Shown here one piece after another: positions 35,830 to 45,318 of a DNA stretch of 64,000 nt. The notes under the pieces were generated by a model. The model saw only the letters and a program-made list of their open reading frames with translations. It did no database searches and was not told the origin of the DNA. Location: assembly GCF_009711415.1 (NCBI RefSeq), contig NZ_SMLZ01000099.1, positions 1 to 64,000 of the forward strand, read 5' to 3'. This DNA is from Roseibium denhamense (GTDB lineage Bacteria; Pseudomonadota; Alphaproteobacteria; Rhizobiales; Stappiaceae). Each line of letters opens with the position of its first letter. Position 1 is the first letter of the stretch. The translations under genes were made by a program, and so were the position numbers.

Positions 35830-38127
35830 ATGGTGTCCAAAGTGCACATTCGCGGGTGGCTAACAGGTCTGATCGTTTTCTTGCTGGCACCGAGCCTGCT
35901 CTTTGCATCCCTATGGTTTTACAACAAGTTTGAGAACGTCAGCGCGATAGACCACAGCCTGAAGGGTCTCTATCTCGTGCAGGCTGTCGGCCCCTTGATG
36001 CAGGAAAAGGCATTAACGGGCGAGGTGACCGCCAACAACGACCGCCTTCAAGATGCGCTGTTGCAGTTCGCTGGCGACCGTTATGCCGAAGACTTTCTCG
36101 CAGATTTGAACAAATTCAAGGCCGAGCCCGACGCCGCAAAGGCCATTCGCAGCGCGCGCGACCTTGTCCGGTCGTCTTTTCAGATCGCCAAGATGGGCGG
36201 ATCCGTTTCCTATGAAGCCATGGCCATCCCGGGTCTTGTTGCCGATACGCTTCTTGCGGTGATCGTTGAGACGGCGAACATGCGTCGTAATGCTGAAATG
36301 CTCTCCGGCAAAGACGTGATCAATGTCTGGGACAAGATGCTGGTTCCCGTCCAGGGCGGGCAGTTCAAGGTGGCCGCGGACGGCGCTTCGCGGGAAACAC
36401 TTGAAAACTTTGCCGAACTCACTGGCGCCAAAGCGGAAGATCTGAGACGAGCGGCAGATGTTTACCGGAAAGCCAATGTTGCCTATCAAAGTGAGGGCGC
36501 GAAGCTGCTCTCCTCGACCATCCAGGCAGATACCGGCACCGACATTGTGACGGAGCCCGTCATCAATGCCTATCCGGACCTGATCCGGGCGACATTTTCG
36601 CTCTGGCAAAATGCGGTCGACTACATGCACGAGGATCTGCAGCGCCAGCGCGCGGAAACGCTTTTTGCGGTGTCTCTTGCCGGGCTCGTTGGCGGGTCGG
36701 TGATCATCGTGGCCTTCGGGATTGCCATCGCGCTCACCCGGGCGCTTGCCCAGCGCACCCAGCAGGAGTTTGAAAATCTCGGTCTTCACGATCCACTGAC
36801 CGGATTGCCGAACCGCCAGGCGCTTTTGAAAACCATCAATGCCCTTGCCAAGGCAAAGCTGCCGTCCAAGCGTATTGGTGTGCTGACACTGGACATCCGG
36901 CAATTCAAGAAGATCAATGACCAGTATGGCGATCAAATCGGCGACGCGTTCTTGCGGGATATCGCAGCAGAATTGATGCAATTTGCCGAGCCGGACGATT
37001 TCCTCAGCCGGACCGGCGGAACTGAGTTTGTGCTTCTCCGGCCAAACGTGATTTATGCAAAGGAATTCAAAACCCTGGGCGATGCCATCATCAACGAGCT
37101 GGGCAAGGACCGCTACGTTGATCTGCACAAGGCCAATCTCGATACAAATATCGGGATGTTCCTCAGCGCCCCCGGTGAGGCCGTTACCGATCAGTGCCTG
37201 ATCGACGCGGCTCTGGCCATGCGCGCCTCAAAGCAAAAAGGGCCGCGTCACAGCGAACTCTTCACGAAAGACATGCGGGCAATCTTCGAAGAATACGGTG
37301 AAACGGCCAAGAATGTTCTGAAGGCGCTCAAGGAAGAGACCATCATGCCCTGGTTCCAGCCCCAGGTCGACATTCACACCGGTGAAGTCGTCGGCGCCGA
37401 GGCCCTGGTCCGCTGGATCGACAAGGATATCGTCCGGTTTCCCGGCTCCTTCCTGCCAGCTGCCATGGATGCCGGCTATATGAGCCTGATTGAGGCTGCG
37501 GTCCGCGACCAGACCTTGGAACTTGCCGCCTGTATGGAGAAACAGACGCGCCGGTCTATCCATTTTGGACTGAACCTGTCAGCGGATTTGCTGGCCAGCC
37601 GCGAAGCCGTCAATTCTCTGGTCCAGAAGGTCCGCCAATTCGGACTGACACCGTCAATGGTCAGCGTAGAGATTCTGGAAGCGGTGATGATCGACGAGAG
37701 CGCAGCCATGCCGATCAAGGAAAACATCGCACATCTTTCGAGCCTCGGTTTCCATATCGAACTGGATGACTTCGGCACCGGCCATTCCAGCATCTCCAGC
37801 TTGCGGGACCTGAAAGTGGACCGCGTGAAAATCGACCGGAGTTTTGTTGCAGGAGTGGACGGGGATCCGGGCCTTCAGAAGTTTACAAGCGCCCTGATCA
37901 ATCTGGCCAAGAGCCTCGATATTGCCGTTTTGGCCGAAGGCGTCGAGACCGAAGGCGAGCGCGCATGGCTGGCGGCCAATGGCTGCGACGTTATTCAGGG
38001 GTTCCTGATTTCCAAGGCCATTCCCAAAGATGCCTTCATGGGCATGGTCCTGCGCCAAGACCACCTTATGCGCGCCCCTCCCCCGGACCTTGGCGAGCCG
38101 GCAGTCGCGGTCGCAGCTAAAGCCTAG
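35830..38127 (+). CDS. Membrane sensor with degenerate GGDEF and intact EAL domains (c-di-GMP phosphodiesterase)
   Basis: A 765-residue protein. Helices at ~10-32 and ~275-300 enclose a ~240-residue periplasmic sensor. The GGDEF domain starts at TGLPNRQALL; its signature reads GGTEF (~396) rather than GGDEF, so cyclase activity is unlikely. The EAL domain is complete: EALVRW (~523), NLSADLL, EILEAVMID, DDFGTGHSSISSLRDLKVDRVKID and AEGVETE. It should hydrolyse c-di-GMP in the cytoplasm in response to a periplasmic signal, with the GGTEF domain perhaps binding GTP as an activator. Its TAG stop is the first triplet of the repeat at 38125. Confidence 0.92.
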   Translation: MVSKVHIRGWLTGLIVFLLAPSLLFASLWFYNKFENVSAIDHSLKGLYLVQAVGPLMQEKALTGEVTANNDRLQDALLQFAGDRYAEDFLADLNKFKAEPDAAKAIRSARDLVRSSFQIAKMGGSVSYEAMAIPGLVADTLLAVIVETANMRRNAEMLSGKDVINVWDKMLVPVQGGQFKVAADGASRETLENFAELTGAKAEDLRRAADVYRKANVAYQSEGAKLLSSTIQADTGTDIVTEPVINAYPDLIRATFSLWQNAVDYMHEDLQRQRAETLFAVSLAGLVGGSVIIVAFGIAIALTRALAQRTQQEFENLGLHDPLTGLPNRQALLKTINALAKAKLPSKRIGVLTLDIRQFKKINDQYGDQIGDAFLRDIAAELMQFAEPDDFLSRTGGTEFVLLRPNVIYAKEFKTLGDAIINELGKDRYVDLHKANLDTNIGMFLSAPGEAVTDQCLIDAALAMRASKQKGPRHSELFTKDMRAIFEEYGETAKNVLKALKEETIMPWFQPQVDIHTGEVVGAEALVRWIDKDIVRFPGSFLPAAMDAGYMSLIEAAVRDQTLELAACMEKQTRRSIHFGLNLSADLLASREAVNSLVQKVRQFGLTPSMVSVEILEAVMIDESAAMPIKENIAHLSSLGFHIELDDFGTGHSSISSLRDLKVDRVKIDRSFVAGVDGDPGLQKFTSALINLAKSLDIAVLAEGVETEGERAWLAANGCDVIQGFLISKAIPKDAFMGMVLRQDHLMRAPPPDLGEPAVAVAAKA

Positions 38128-38230
38128 AGTATCGTCCCGTTAGTTCGAAACGTCCAATGATCCTCGACCGCTGCATAGCTGATCAGCTTTGGGCAGTAAC
38201 TCGGGTCCGGGCTATCACCCGCTGATCTAT
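38125..38230. repeat. Structured intergenic repeat, copy A
   Basis: One of three related ~105-bp elements (others at 46054 and 58386). It begins TAGAGTATCG, where TAG is the stop of the EAL gene, then AGTTCGAAACG, and ends in an outer stem GATCAGC (38181-38187) with GCTGATC (38221-38227). Shared spine: TAGAG-TCG, AGTTCGAAAC, CCAA-GAT, TAA-TCGGGTCC. Confidence 0.75.
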
Positions 38231-38327
38231 AGCGTGTCGTGTTTACATAAATTCAGACAACATCAGATTTTGCGTAAGAGGCACAGCCGAGTGACAGTGA
38301 ACCTCACCCGTCTAAACGCGACTTGCC

Positions 38328-39494
38328 CTACACCGGCTGAGCTTTCTGGCGCGCTTTGAATTGTGTCGCGGCAAGGCTCAATCCGCCGTCAGCACCATCC
38401 ACAAAGTGGATATGTTTGCTCTTGCCGATATCCTCGACAAAGCAGGTCATGAGGGCCTCGTCGGAGATGTGAAGGCCGTAGACAAGATCGCCCCGCTTAT
38501 ACGCGTCTTCCAGATAGACCTGAACAGCTGCAAGCTGTTTTGGCGTGAGATCGAGAACAAGCTGCAGACTGTCACCGACCTTTCGGTGATCTGTGTTGGT
38601 GCCGAGTTCTTGAAAGTATTTTTTCGGGTCGAACGGACCGATCCGCCGTCCCGTCGTGTAGCTGTACAAAAACAACAGGCAGACAACACTTGCCTCCAGC
38701 CAGCCCTTCAGCTTGTTCTTGGCAAACGCGAGTTTGACCTCCACTCCCAGCCCTTTTGGCGGGAACCGGAACTTCAGGCGATTTTGGTCGGCAAGGCGCG
38801 TCTGTGCATCATCCGTCAGCGGATTGAAACCCAGCCCTTCGGCCAGACCGGAGACGATTTCGGTGAGCGTTTTTGTCCCCGTAGGCTTCACGATCAACGA
38901 GGCAATTTGGCCATTGACGGCCGGCAGCGGCTCCCATTTGCATGACAGTCCATCCAGTGGCGGCAAAGGGCCAGTGATTTGTGCGATTACGAAGGGGGTG
39001 GCCTGGTCTGGATCCTTGAGTATCTGGTCTGCGAGCTGTAGGCCGTCGCCAATGATCATCGCCAGGTGATTGCCGGGGCTAAGGAGATACTTCCTGATCC
39101 GGATATCTCCGCCAAGGCCCCGGATATGGGAGACCGGGATCGCAGCGGCACGCAATTCCAGCTCCATCACTTGCCGGGCAAGATCAACAACACCCGACAG
39201 GGCCTTCTTGCCCGCCTCCAGATGTTGAGCCGGAATGATCAACATGGCGCCGTCGCCGCCAAAGACGAAGGGAACACGATCACTTCCGACGGCGTTCAAG
39301 ATGGCTGCGATCACTGCCGCGCCGATCATGTTGACGTCCTTGTAGCGGCCGCCGGCAATTGCGTCGCTCGACCGGACAATATCGGCCGCCAGAACTATCC
39401 AGTCATCCGGGACGGGGCGGTAGTCATCAATGGAACCAACGGCGCTGAAATCACTGAAGCTTGGTAGATCTGAATAAAAATCATCGGCCGGCAT
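38328..39494 (-). CDS. DUF3095 protein, nucleotidyl-cyclase-like
   Basis: A 388-residue cytoplasmic protein. The N-terminal half resembles a class III cyclase or GGDEF fold: WIVLAADIVRSSDAIAGGRYK (strand, metal-binding Asp, helix) and PFVFGGDGAMLIIP (the GGD turn). This matches what I recall of the DUF3095 family. The C-terminal half has a helical region with LDLTPKQLAAVQVYLED. No membrane segment. Biochemical activity is not established as far as I know. It is convergent with the EAL gene across repeat A, both possibly concerned with nucleotide signals. Confidence 0.78.
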   Translation of the reverse strand: MPADDFYSDLPSFSDFSAVGSIDDYRPVPDDWIVLAADIVRSSDAIAGGRYKDVNMIGAAVIAAILNAVGSDRVPFVFGGDGAMLIIPAQHLEAGKKALSGVVDLARQVMELELRAAAIPVSHIRGLGGDIRIRKYLLSPGNHLAMIIGDGLQLADQILKDPDQATPFVIAQITGPLPPLDGLSCKWEPLPAVNGQIASLIVKPTGTKTLTEIVSGLAEGLGFNPLTDDAQTRLADQNRLKFRFPPKGLGVEVKLAFAKNKLKGWLEASVVCLLFLYSYTTGRRIGPFDPKKYFQELGTNTDHRKVGDSLQLVLDLTPKQLAAVQVYLEDAYKRGDLVYGLHISDEALMTCFVEDIGKSKHIHFVDGADGGLSLAATQFKARQKAQPV

Positions 39495-39606
39495 AACAAG
39501 TGTGCCCTGTTGTTTTCTGTCTTACGCCTTGCGGAGTGGAACCGATGACACCGGGCCCGGAAAAACGGGTCACGAGTTCGTGTTGGCGCGGGAAAGCCGG
39601 CAAGTA

Positions 39607-40248
39607 TCAGATCGCGGTCATGCCCCCGTTGCGCCAGACAAATACCTTGTCCTGAGGCACATCAAGCTTGGGCACATCGACGGTCGCGCCCCCTTCCAAA
39701 AGCCCCCGCAAAACACGGAAGACACCGCCATGGGACACGACAACCGTTGGTGTCTGAACGCTCTTCAGCCAGCCGCCGATACGGCTTGCGAGCATCCGGT
39801 AGCTCTCCCCATTCGGTGGGGTGAAGCCCCATTTATCGGCCCGCCTAGCCGCAATCAACTCCTGCTCCTCGTCCGCCAGATCGTCAAATGTGAAGCCTTC
39901 CCAGTCACCAAACGTGATTTCCTTCAAACGGTCATCGAGCCTGTAGTGGCCAGGGGGCAGACCCATGGCGCTGCGCAAGAGTTCCATCGTGCTCCGGGTC
40001 CGGCCCAAGGGAGAGGACACAAAATCCAGATCACTGTCCGTCAGTCCCTGCTCGCGGAGAAAATCCTTCAGCTTGGCGCCGTTTCCGGAGGCCTGTCCGC
40101 GGCCAATATCATTCAGCGGAATGTCCCTTTGCCCCTGCATGCGCCCCTCGGCGTTCCAGTCGGTCTGGCCGTGGCGGATAAAAATCAGAAACTCCGGATC
40201 ATGGAGCTTTGGCAGGTTGCCGGATTGGGGAATGGAAAGTGTTGTCAT
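39607..40248 (-). CDS. Histidine phosphatase (phosphoglycerate mutase-like) family protein
   Basis: A 213-residue protein from ATG 40248, chosen because AGGTG precedes it at good spacing. LIFIRHGQTDWNAEGRMQGQ holds the phospho-accepting histidine in the RHG motif, and VVVSHGGVFRVLRG the second catalytic histidine. PLGRTRSTMELL is the substrate-binding arginine region. It is a cofactor-independent-looking phosphatase rather than a glycolytic mutase; substrate unknown. It lies 106 bp downstream of fabI on the same strand, so co-transcription is possible. Confidence 0.9.
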   Translation of the reverse strand: MTTLSIPQSGNLPKLHDPEFLIFIRHGQTDWNAEGRMQGQRDIPLNDIGRGQASGNGAKLKDFLREQGLTDSDLDFVSSPLGRTRSTMELLRSAMGLPPGHYRLDDRLKEITFGDWEGFTFDDLADEEQELIAARRADKWGFTPPNGESYRMLASRIGGWLKSVQTPTVVVSHGGVFRVLRGLLEGGATVDVPKLDVPQDKVFVWRNGGMTAI

Positions 40249-40353
40249 GTTCACCTGCAAAGAAGTTGCGCGCCCGGACCGATTGGAGGGCGCGCATTCA
40301 TACGTCTCAATAAAGAGGCGGAACCGGGTCGAAGACCGGTCTCAACCGGCGGT

Positions 40354-41166
40354 TCAAACCACCGAAATGTCCGGTGCATCAACAGCCTTCATGCCGACGA
40401 TGTTGTAACCGCAATCAACATGCTGAATTTCACCGGTCACACCCCGGCCAAGGTCCGACAGCAAGAACAGGGCACTGTCGCCAACTTCCTCAATGGTGAC
40501 CGTCCGGCGCAGCGGTGAGTTATACTCGTTCCACTTCAGGATATAGCGGAAGTCGCCAATCCCGGAGGCCGCGAGGGTTTTGATCGGTCCGGCCGAAATT
40601 GCATTGACGCGGATGTTTTGCGGGCCGAGATCCATGGCCAGATACTTGACGCTTGTTTCAAGCGCGGCCTTTGCAACACCCATGACATTGTAATGCGGCA
40701 TCACCTTCTCGGCGCCGTAATAGGTCAGCGTCAGAATGGACCCGCCATCGCTCATGAGCTTCTCGGCGCGCTGGGTCACAGCCGTCAGCGAGTAGCATGA
40801 AATATTCATGGTGCGATCAAAATTGTCTGACGACGTGTCCACAAACCGGCCGGTCAATTCGCTCTTGTCGGAGAAGGCAACAGCATGGACCACGAAATCG
40901 ATCTTGCCCCACTTCTCTTCCAGCAGGTTGAAGACCGCATCGATGGATTCTCCATCGGTTACATCGCAATGACCGGCGACAATCGCGCCCAGTTGTTCCG
41001 CCAGCGGTTCAACCCGTTTCTTCAGAGCATCTCCCTGATACGTCAACGCGAGTTCGGCTCCGGCATCAGCGGCCGCTTTGGCTATGCCCCAGGCAATCGA
41101 CTTGTTATTCGCCACGCCCATGATCAGACCACGTTTGCCGTTCATCAGTCCGCGCGTTTCCGCCAT
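40354..41166 (-). CDS. fabI: Enoyl-[acyl-carrier-protein] reductase (NADH)
   Basis: A 270-residue FabI from ATG 41166 (GGAG about ten bases upstream). GKRGLIMGVANNKSIAWGIAKA is the nucleotide site, shown here by its core GVANNKSIAWGI. The catalytic Tyr-x6-Lys is in HYNVMGVAKAALE, and RVNAISAGPIKTLAASGI is the substrate loop. It reduces trans-2-enoyl-ACP in each round of fatty-acid elongation and is the triclosan target. Secure. Confidence 0.96.
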   Translation of the reverse strand: MAETRGLMNGKRGLIMGVANNKSIAWGIAKAAADAGAELALTYQGDALKKRVEPLAEQLGAIVAGHCDVTDGESIDAVFNLLEEKWGKIDFVVHAVAFSDKSELTGRFVDTSSDNFDRTMNISCYSLTAVTQRAEKLMSDGGSILTLTYYGAEKVMPHYNVMGVAKAALETSVKYLAMDLGPQNIRVNAISAGPIKTLAASGIGDFRYILKWNEYNSPLRRTVTIEEVGDSALFLLSDLGRGVTGEIQHVDCGYNIVGMKAVDAPDISVV

Positions 41167-41335
41167 CTTCATCTCCGAAAGAAATCCAGTACCGCCCGAG
41201 CGGGCTGGCTTCCTATGGCACAAGGGTGTGGTTCCTTCAAGTGACCGGATTTTGGAATGAAGCGTCGACGGCGTGTGCTTCTGGCACTATGTTGCCGCCC
41301 GAAATCAACTGCTAAACATCACGAGGACCCCACTT

Positions 41336-42748
41336 ATGGAGGCCACTGCCCACGCCGCCCGCTTTGCCGATTTGATTGGCCAGGCCAACGTTCTGACATT
41401 GCCCGATGACCAGGCCCCTTATCTGATCGAGTGGCGGGATCTTTACCAGGGCGTCACCCCAATGGTGCTCCGGCCGGGCACGACGGAAGAAGTCAGTGCG
41501 GTCCTCAATTATGCCTATGAGAACGGTCTGAAGGTGGTGCCGCAAGGCGGCAACACAGGGCTGATGGGCGGCCAAATTCCGCAGGAAACCGGGGACGAAA
41601 TCGTTTTGTCCCTCGCCCGCCTGAACAAGATCCGAAATGTCGACCCTGATGGCTTTACCATTACGGTCGAAGCTGGTGTGGTGCTGGAAACATTGCAAAA
41701 CGAGGCTGAGAAAGTGGACCGGTTGTTTCCGCTCTCCCTCGGTGCACAAGGCTCGTGCCAGATCGGCGGAAACATCTCGACCAATGCCGGCGGCACCGCC
41801 GTGCTGGCCTATGGTAACACCCGGGACCTCGTTCTCGGGCTCGAAGTTGTCTTGCCAACGGGCGAGATTTGGAACGGGCTGCGAACGCTGCGCAAAGACA
41901 ATACCGGTTATGATTTGAAACAATTGTTTATCGGTGGCGAGGGCACCCTGGGGATAATTACAGCTGCCTCCCTGAAGCTCTTCCCGAAGCCGAAAAAACT
42001 GGAAGCTGCGTTTGTCGGAGCGCAAGACCCGCATGCGGTTCTGAAGCTCTTTTCCCTGGCAAAAGCGCAGGCCGGACCGCTTTTGACCGGGTTCGAAATC
42101 ATGCCCCGGATCGGCATCGAGTTCTGCCTGAAACACCTGGACGGTGCCCGCGACCCCCTGGAGAGCGAACACCCCTGGTATGTGCTTATGGAGCTGTCGA
42201 GCGGATCGGAGGCCTTTGAAGTCCGCGATCTAATGGAAGGCATCCTGGGCGACGCCTTTGAAGCTGGCCTAGTCGAGGATGCGGCCTTCGCGCAGAACCT
42301 TTCCCAGGTGAATGATTTCTGGCATCTGCGCCACGGCCTGTCGGAAGTTCAAAAGCCGGAAGGCGGCTCCATCAAGCATGACATCTCCGTGCCAGTCGCC
42401 TCGGTTCCCGATTTCCTCGACAAGGCCATGGAAGCAGTGGACGCTTTTGTGCCGGGATGCCGCCCTGTGCCCTTCGGTCATATTGGAGACGGCAACATTC
42501 ACTTCAATGTCAGCCAACCGGTCGGGGCGGATAAGGAAGACTACATTGCCAAGTGGGATGAGATGAACAAGATCGTTCATGACATCGTGCTGCAGTTCAA
42601 TGGCAGCATCTCTGCCGAACACGGAATCGGGCGGCTGAAGAAAGACCTCCTGAAGGACGTAAAGCAGGACATCGAACTGGACCTTATGCGCCGCATTAAG
42701 GCAGCCGTGGACCCAAAAGGCCTTCTGAACCCAGGCCGGATCCTGTGA
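41336..42748 (+). CDS. FAD-linked oxidoreductase (D-2-hydroxyacid dehydrogenase type)
   Basis: A 470-residue flavoenzyme from ATG 41336, with ACGAGGA in front. The FAD_binding_4 domain (~35-215) shows VVPQGGNTGLMGGQ and GGNISTNAGGTAVLAYGNTRD; the C-terminal FAD-oxidase domain ends with FGHIGDGNIHFNV and SAEHGIGRLKKD, which hold metal and substrate residues. It belongs with D-2-hydroxyglutarate and D-lactate dehydrogenases (GlcD relatives). Divergent from fabI; followed by a terminator at 42793. The exact hydroxyacid is unknown. Confidence 0.92.
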   Translation: MEATAHAARFADLIGQANVLTLPDDQAPYLIEWRDLYQGVTPMVLRPGTTEEVSAVLNYAYENGLKVVPQGGNTGLMGGQIPQETGDEIVLSLARLNKIRNVDPDGFTITVEAGVVLETLQNEAEKVDRLFPLSLGAQGSCQIGGNISTNAGGTAVLAYGNTRDLVLGLEVVLPTGEIWNGLRTLRKDNTGYDLKQLFIGGEGTLGIITAASLKLFPKPKKLEAAFVGAQDPHAVLKLFSLAKAQAGPLLTGFEIMPRIGIEFCLKHLDGARDPLESEHPWYVLMELSSGSEAFEVRDLMEGILGDAFEAGLVEDAAFAQNLSQVNDFWHLRHGLSEVQKPEGGSIKHDISVPVASVPDFLDKAMEAVDAFVPGCRPVPFGHIGDGNIHFNVSQPVGADKEDYIAKWDEMNKIVHDIVLQFNGSISAEHGIGRLKKDLLKDVKQDIELDLMRRIKAAVDPKGLLNPGRIL

Positions 42749-42792
42749 TGCTGCTGCCAAAGGCGCAGATATGAGCCGCTTAACGTGTTGTA

Positions 42793-42817
42793 AACCCGGC
42801 CTTGGTGCCGGGTTTTT
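42793..42817 (+). terminator. Rho-independent terminator
   Basis: An 8-bp stem AACCCGGC/GCCGGGTT with loop CTTGGT is followed by TTT. It ends the FAD-linked oxidoreductase transcript 45 bp after the stop. Confidence 0.85.
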
Positions 42818-43839
42818 CGTATTGCCTGCAGCACGCGTTTAAATGCCTGTGCGATTGGGATTTCAAAGACACGGCCCAAAACAAAAGCAACCCTGAGCAG
42901 TCCAATGAAACACGCGCCTGCAACCGCGGAGACCCACCAATGCTGATTTCATGACGCCTGCGAAATACTGAAGGAATACTTCAGCCGTGCTGACGATTTT
43001 CAAGTTGTAAAATCCGCATGCGCCATCGAAAAGTTGTCAGAGGTATCAGAAGCCGATCAAGTGTCAGAAATTACAGGTTGCCAGAGTATTTGCGTTTCGA
43101 CGGCTTACGGCGGCAGGCGCCCTGATTTGTGACAGCGCAACGTCTACATTCACAATTGGCACCACCCTACTGATTGATCTGCCATTTGCCGTTTGCGCCC
43201 GTCATCTTCGTTAACGGCCGGCCATGGATCATCATGCTGATCTGTGAGTCTGTTTTCCCCAAAATCCACGCATGACGGCTGCCTGATCCGGTCTAAGGAG
43301 CAAAAAAGTTCAACACGCGCGCCGCTGCCGTTAACCAATCCTTTCTGCATGCTTGTCAAAAATGCCTGTCTTTTCAGAGGCAAGATAGAAAACAACCTAT
43401 CAAAACTTCCTAATTTTTGGCCTGCCTTTTGAAAACTCGAAAAAAAATGTTCCAAAGGTTAAAATTTTCCTAAAATCAAACACGTGCTCACGGCGGCTGT
43501 GAGCTGCAATCATAGGAGATACAGAATTCAAGACTTACAAACTGCTCCTGCAGCTTCGCAGCGGAGAAATCTCTATGTAAATTTTACATGGCAAATACGT
43601 TTCGACTGCAGGAATTACTATATCGAACGTCTATGACCTCATAAAAATAAGCTATTTGTAAGTATGGTAAGCAAAAGGTTAATGATGTCTCGTAGGCGTT
43701 AACAAGCCAGCCGGTTCAATACCTCCGAAGGAGGCTTGGGCCTGACAAAACAATAAAGGGCAGCGACGGCGGAATTCGCAGCCCCTTGACAGTGCACGAG
43801 AGGGGATGGGTTAGGCCATTCTCCCACATGGAGGCCACA
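42818..43839. other. Long AT-rich non-coding region upstream of dnaA
   Basis: About 1 kb with no convincing gene; frames present lack coding character. The part from ~43330 to 43700 is clearly AT-rich. It contains small hairpins CTGAAG/CTTCAG (42968-42984) and CCTCC/GGAGG (43722-43734), a 15-bp palindrome at 43575-43589, and TTGACA at 43786-43791, a good -35 without a good -10. No close match to the DnaA box TTATCCACA was found by eye (best: TTTTCCCCA at 43253-43261). Confidence 0.55.
43575..43589. promoter_or_regulatory. Perfect 15-bp palindrome upstream of dnaA
   Basis: ATGTAAA (43575-43581) and TTTACAT (43583-43589) flank a single T. It lies about 250 bp before the dnaA start in AT-rich DNA and could be an operator; no regulator family can be named. 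Confidence 0.35.
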
Positions 43840-45300
43840 ATGCAGGTTCAGAACTTGACCAGTTCGGATCAATGGGATCGTGTAAAAACAGAGCTCAGAA
43901 ATGAACTCGGTGACGACGTTTTCTCCAATTGGTTCGGACGTGTGAACCATGAAGACACGTTCGATGATGCGGTTCGTTTGTCAGTGCCAACCAGGTTCTT
44001 GAAGAGCTGGATCCAAAACAATTACGAAAAGCAGCTGGTGGGGCTCTGGAAGCGGGAACACAACAAGATCAACCGCATCGAGCTGACCGTGCGCGGGGCA
44101 TTGCGTCCGCGTCAGCACACCAATCCGGTTCCCAAAGCCCTCCCCGCCCGGCGGATTAGCGCCCGGTCCGCCCCCTTTTCGACCACGCCCCAATTCGGCT
44201 CAATGGCCACATCGGCGAATATCCCATGCCTTGCAGATACGGGCGAGGATGCTGCCGCAGGGTTCCTGAATGGTGCAGCACTGAACCCGAAGCTCACCTT
44301 CGATGCGTTCGCGGAAGGAGCCTCCAACAGCCTGGCATGCGCAGCTGTGCGGCAAATGGCAGCGGGGCATGAGGGCACCCTCAACCTGCTCTACGTCCAC
44401 TCTGCTACCGGAATAGGCAAGACACACCTTCTTCAGGCCGCGGCAATCGAGGGCCGCAAGGCAGGGCGCCAGGTCGCCTACCTGTCGGCCGAGTTCTTCA
44501 TGTACCACCTGGTTCCGGCATTGCGGACACCCGCCTTCCCGGTTTTGCGCCAGGCCATGCGCTCCATCGACCTTCTCCTGGTGGATGACCTTCAGTTCCT
44601 CCATGGCAAACAGGGCCATGAAGAGTTCGCCAAAACACTTGAAATGCTGATGGAAGCCCCTGCCCAGATCATCATGGCGGCCGACCGGCCACCGGAAGAA
44701 CTGGAGACACTTGGCACTGCTTTGCGTCAACGCATACAGACAGGCGAAGTGGTCGGCATCCAGGCAACAGACTATGCGCTCCGGCAGGATATCTTGCGCA
44801 AGCGGATCTTTGCCGCCCGCCGGACCCATCCCGGGTTCTCGGTGCCAGATGATGTAGCCGATTACATCGCCCGCTATGTCATTTCCTCCGCCCGCGATCT
44901 CGAAGGTGCCCTGAACCGGCTATTTGCCCACAACCAGCTGACCAAGCAGCCGGTGACCATGCAGCTTGCGGAAAAAACCCTGCATGATCTGGTCCGGATC
45001 GGGGAACCCCGCTCCATCAAGGTGGAAGAGATCCAGCAGGTGATTTGCAAGCACTACAGCGTCACAAAAGCGGATCTTTTGTCGTCCTGCCGGGCGAGGA
45101 CATTGGTCCGGCCAAGGCAGATCGCCATGTATATCGCAAAGGTCATGACCGGCCGTTCATTGCCGGAAATCGGCCGCCGCTTCGGCAACCGCGATCACAC
45201 AACAGTGCTTCATGCCGTGCGCAAGATTGAAGCCATGGTGTCCAAGGACAAATCCCTGTCCCAGGAAGTCGAGCTTTTGAAGCGTCTGATCCACGCCTGA
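43840..45300 (+). CDS. dnaA: Chromosomal replication initiator DnaA, divergent copy
   Basis: A 486-residue DnaA from ATG 43840 (GGAGG five bases upstream). Domain I ~1-85, a short linker, then the AAA+ domain: Walker A SATGIGKTHL (K194), Walker B LLLVDDLQFL (D249-D250), sensor I MAADRPPEEL, sensor II ARDLEGALNRL. Domain IV ends with the DNA-binding signature FGNRDHTTVLHAVRKIE. Overall it is of rhizobial type. It departs around the arginine finger, where ALRQRIQTGE replaces the usual RLRSRL-GGL (one arginine lost, the finger arginine kept). rpsT, a common neighbour of dnaA in Rhizobiales, is absent, so this may be a second copy rather than the main initiator. Confidence 0.88.
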   Translation: MQVQNLTSSDQWDRVKTELRNELGDDVFSNWFGRVNHEDTFDDAVRLSVPTRFLKSWIQNNYEKQLVGLWKREHNKINRIELTVRGALRPRQHTNPVPKALPARRISARSAPFSTTPQFGSMATSANIPCLADTGEDAAAGFLNGAALNPKLTFDAFAEGASNSLACAAVRQMAAGHEGTLNLLYVHSATGIGKTHLLQAAAIEGRKAGRQVAYLSAEFFMYHLVPALRTPAFPVLRQAMRSIDLLLVDDLQFLHGKQGHEEFAKTLEMLMEAPAQIIMAADRPPEELETLGTALRQRIQTGEVVGIQATDYALRQDILRKRIFAARRTHPGFSVPDDVADYIARYVISSARDLEGALNRLFAHNQLTKQPVTMQLAEKTLHDLVRIGEPRSIKVEEIQQVICKHYSVTKADLLSSCRARTLVRPRQIAMYIAKVMTGRSLPEIGRRFGNRDHTTVLHAVRKIEAMVSKDKSLSQEVELLKRLIHA

Positions 45301-45318
45301 GACCAAGGCGGACCGGAA

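Noticed and set aside
43150-43455. A 101-codon minus-strand frame in the gap before dnaA
   Set aside because: Odd composition, no Shine-Dalgarno sequence, no motif, and it crosses the most AT-rich stretch; probably chance.
42818-43839. Chromosomal origin oriC
   Set aside because: AT-rich and beside dnaA, but no cluster of TTATCCACA-like boxes could be found by eye, and Rhizobiales origins usually lie elsewhere. Kept only as a possibility within the dnaA finding.
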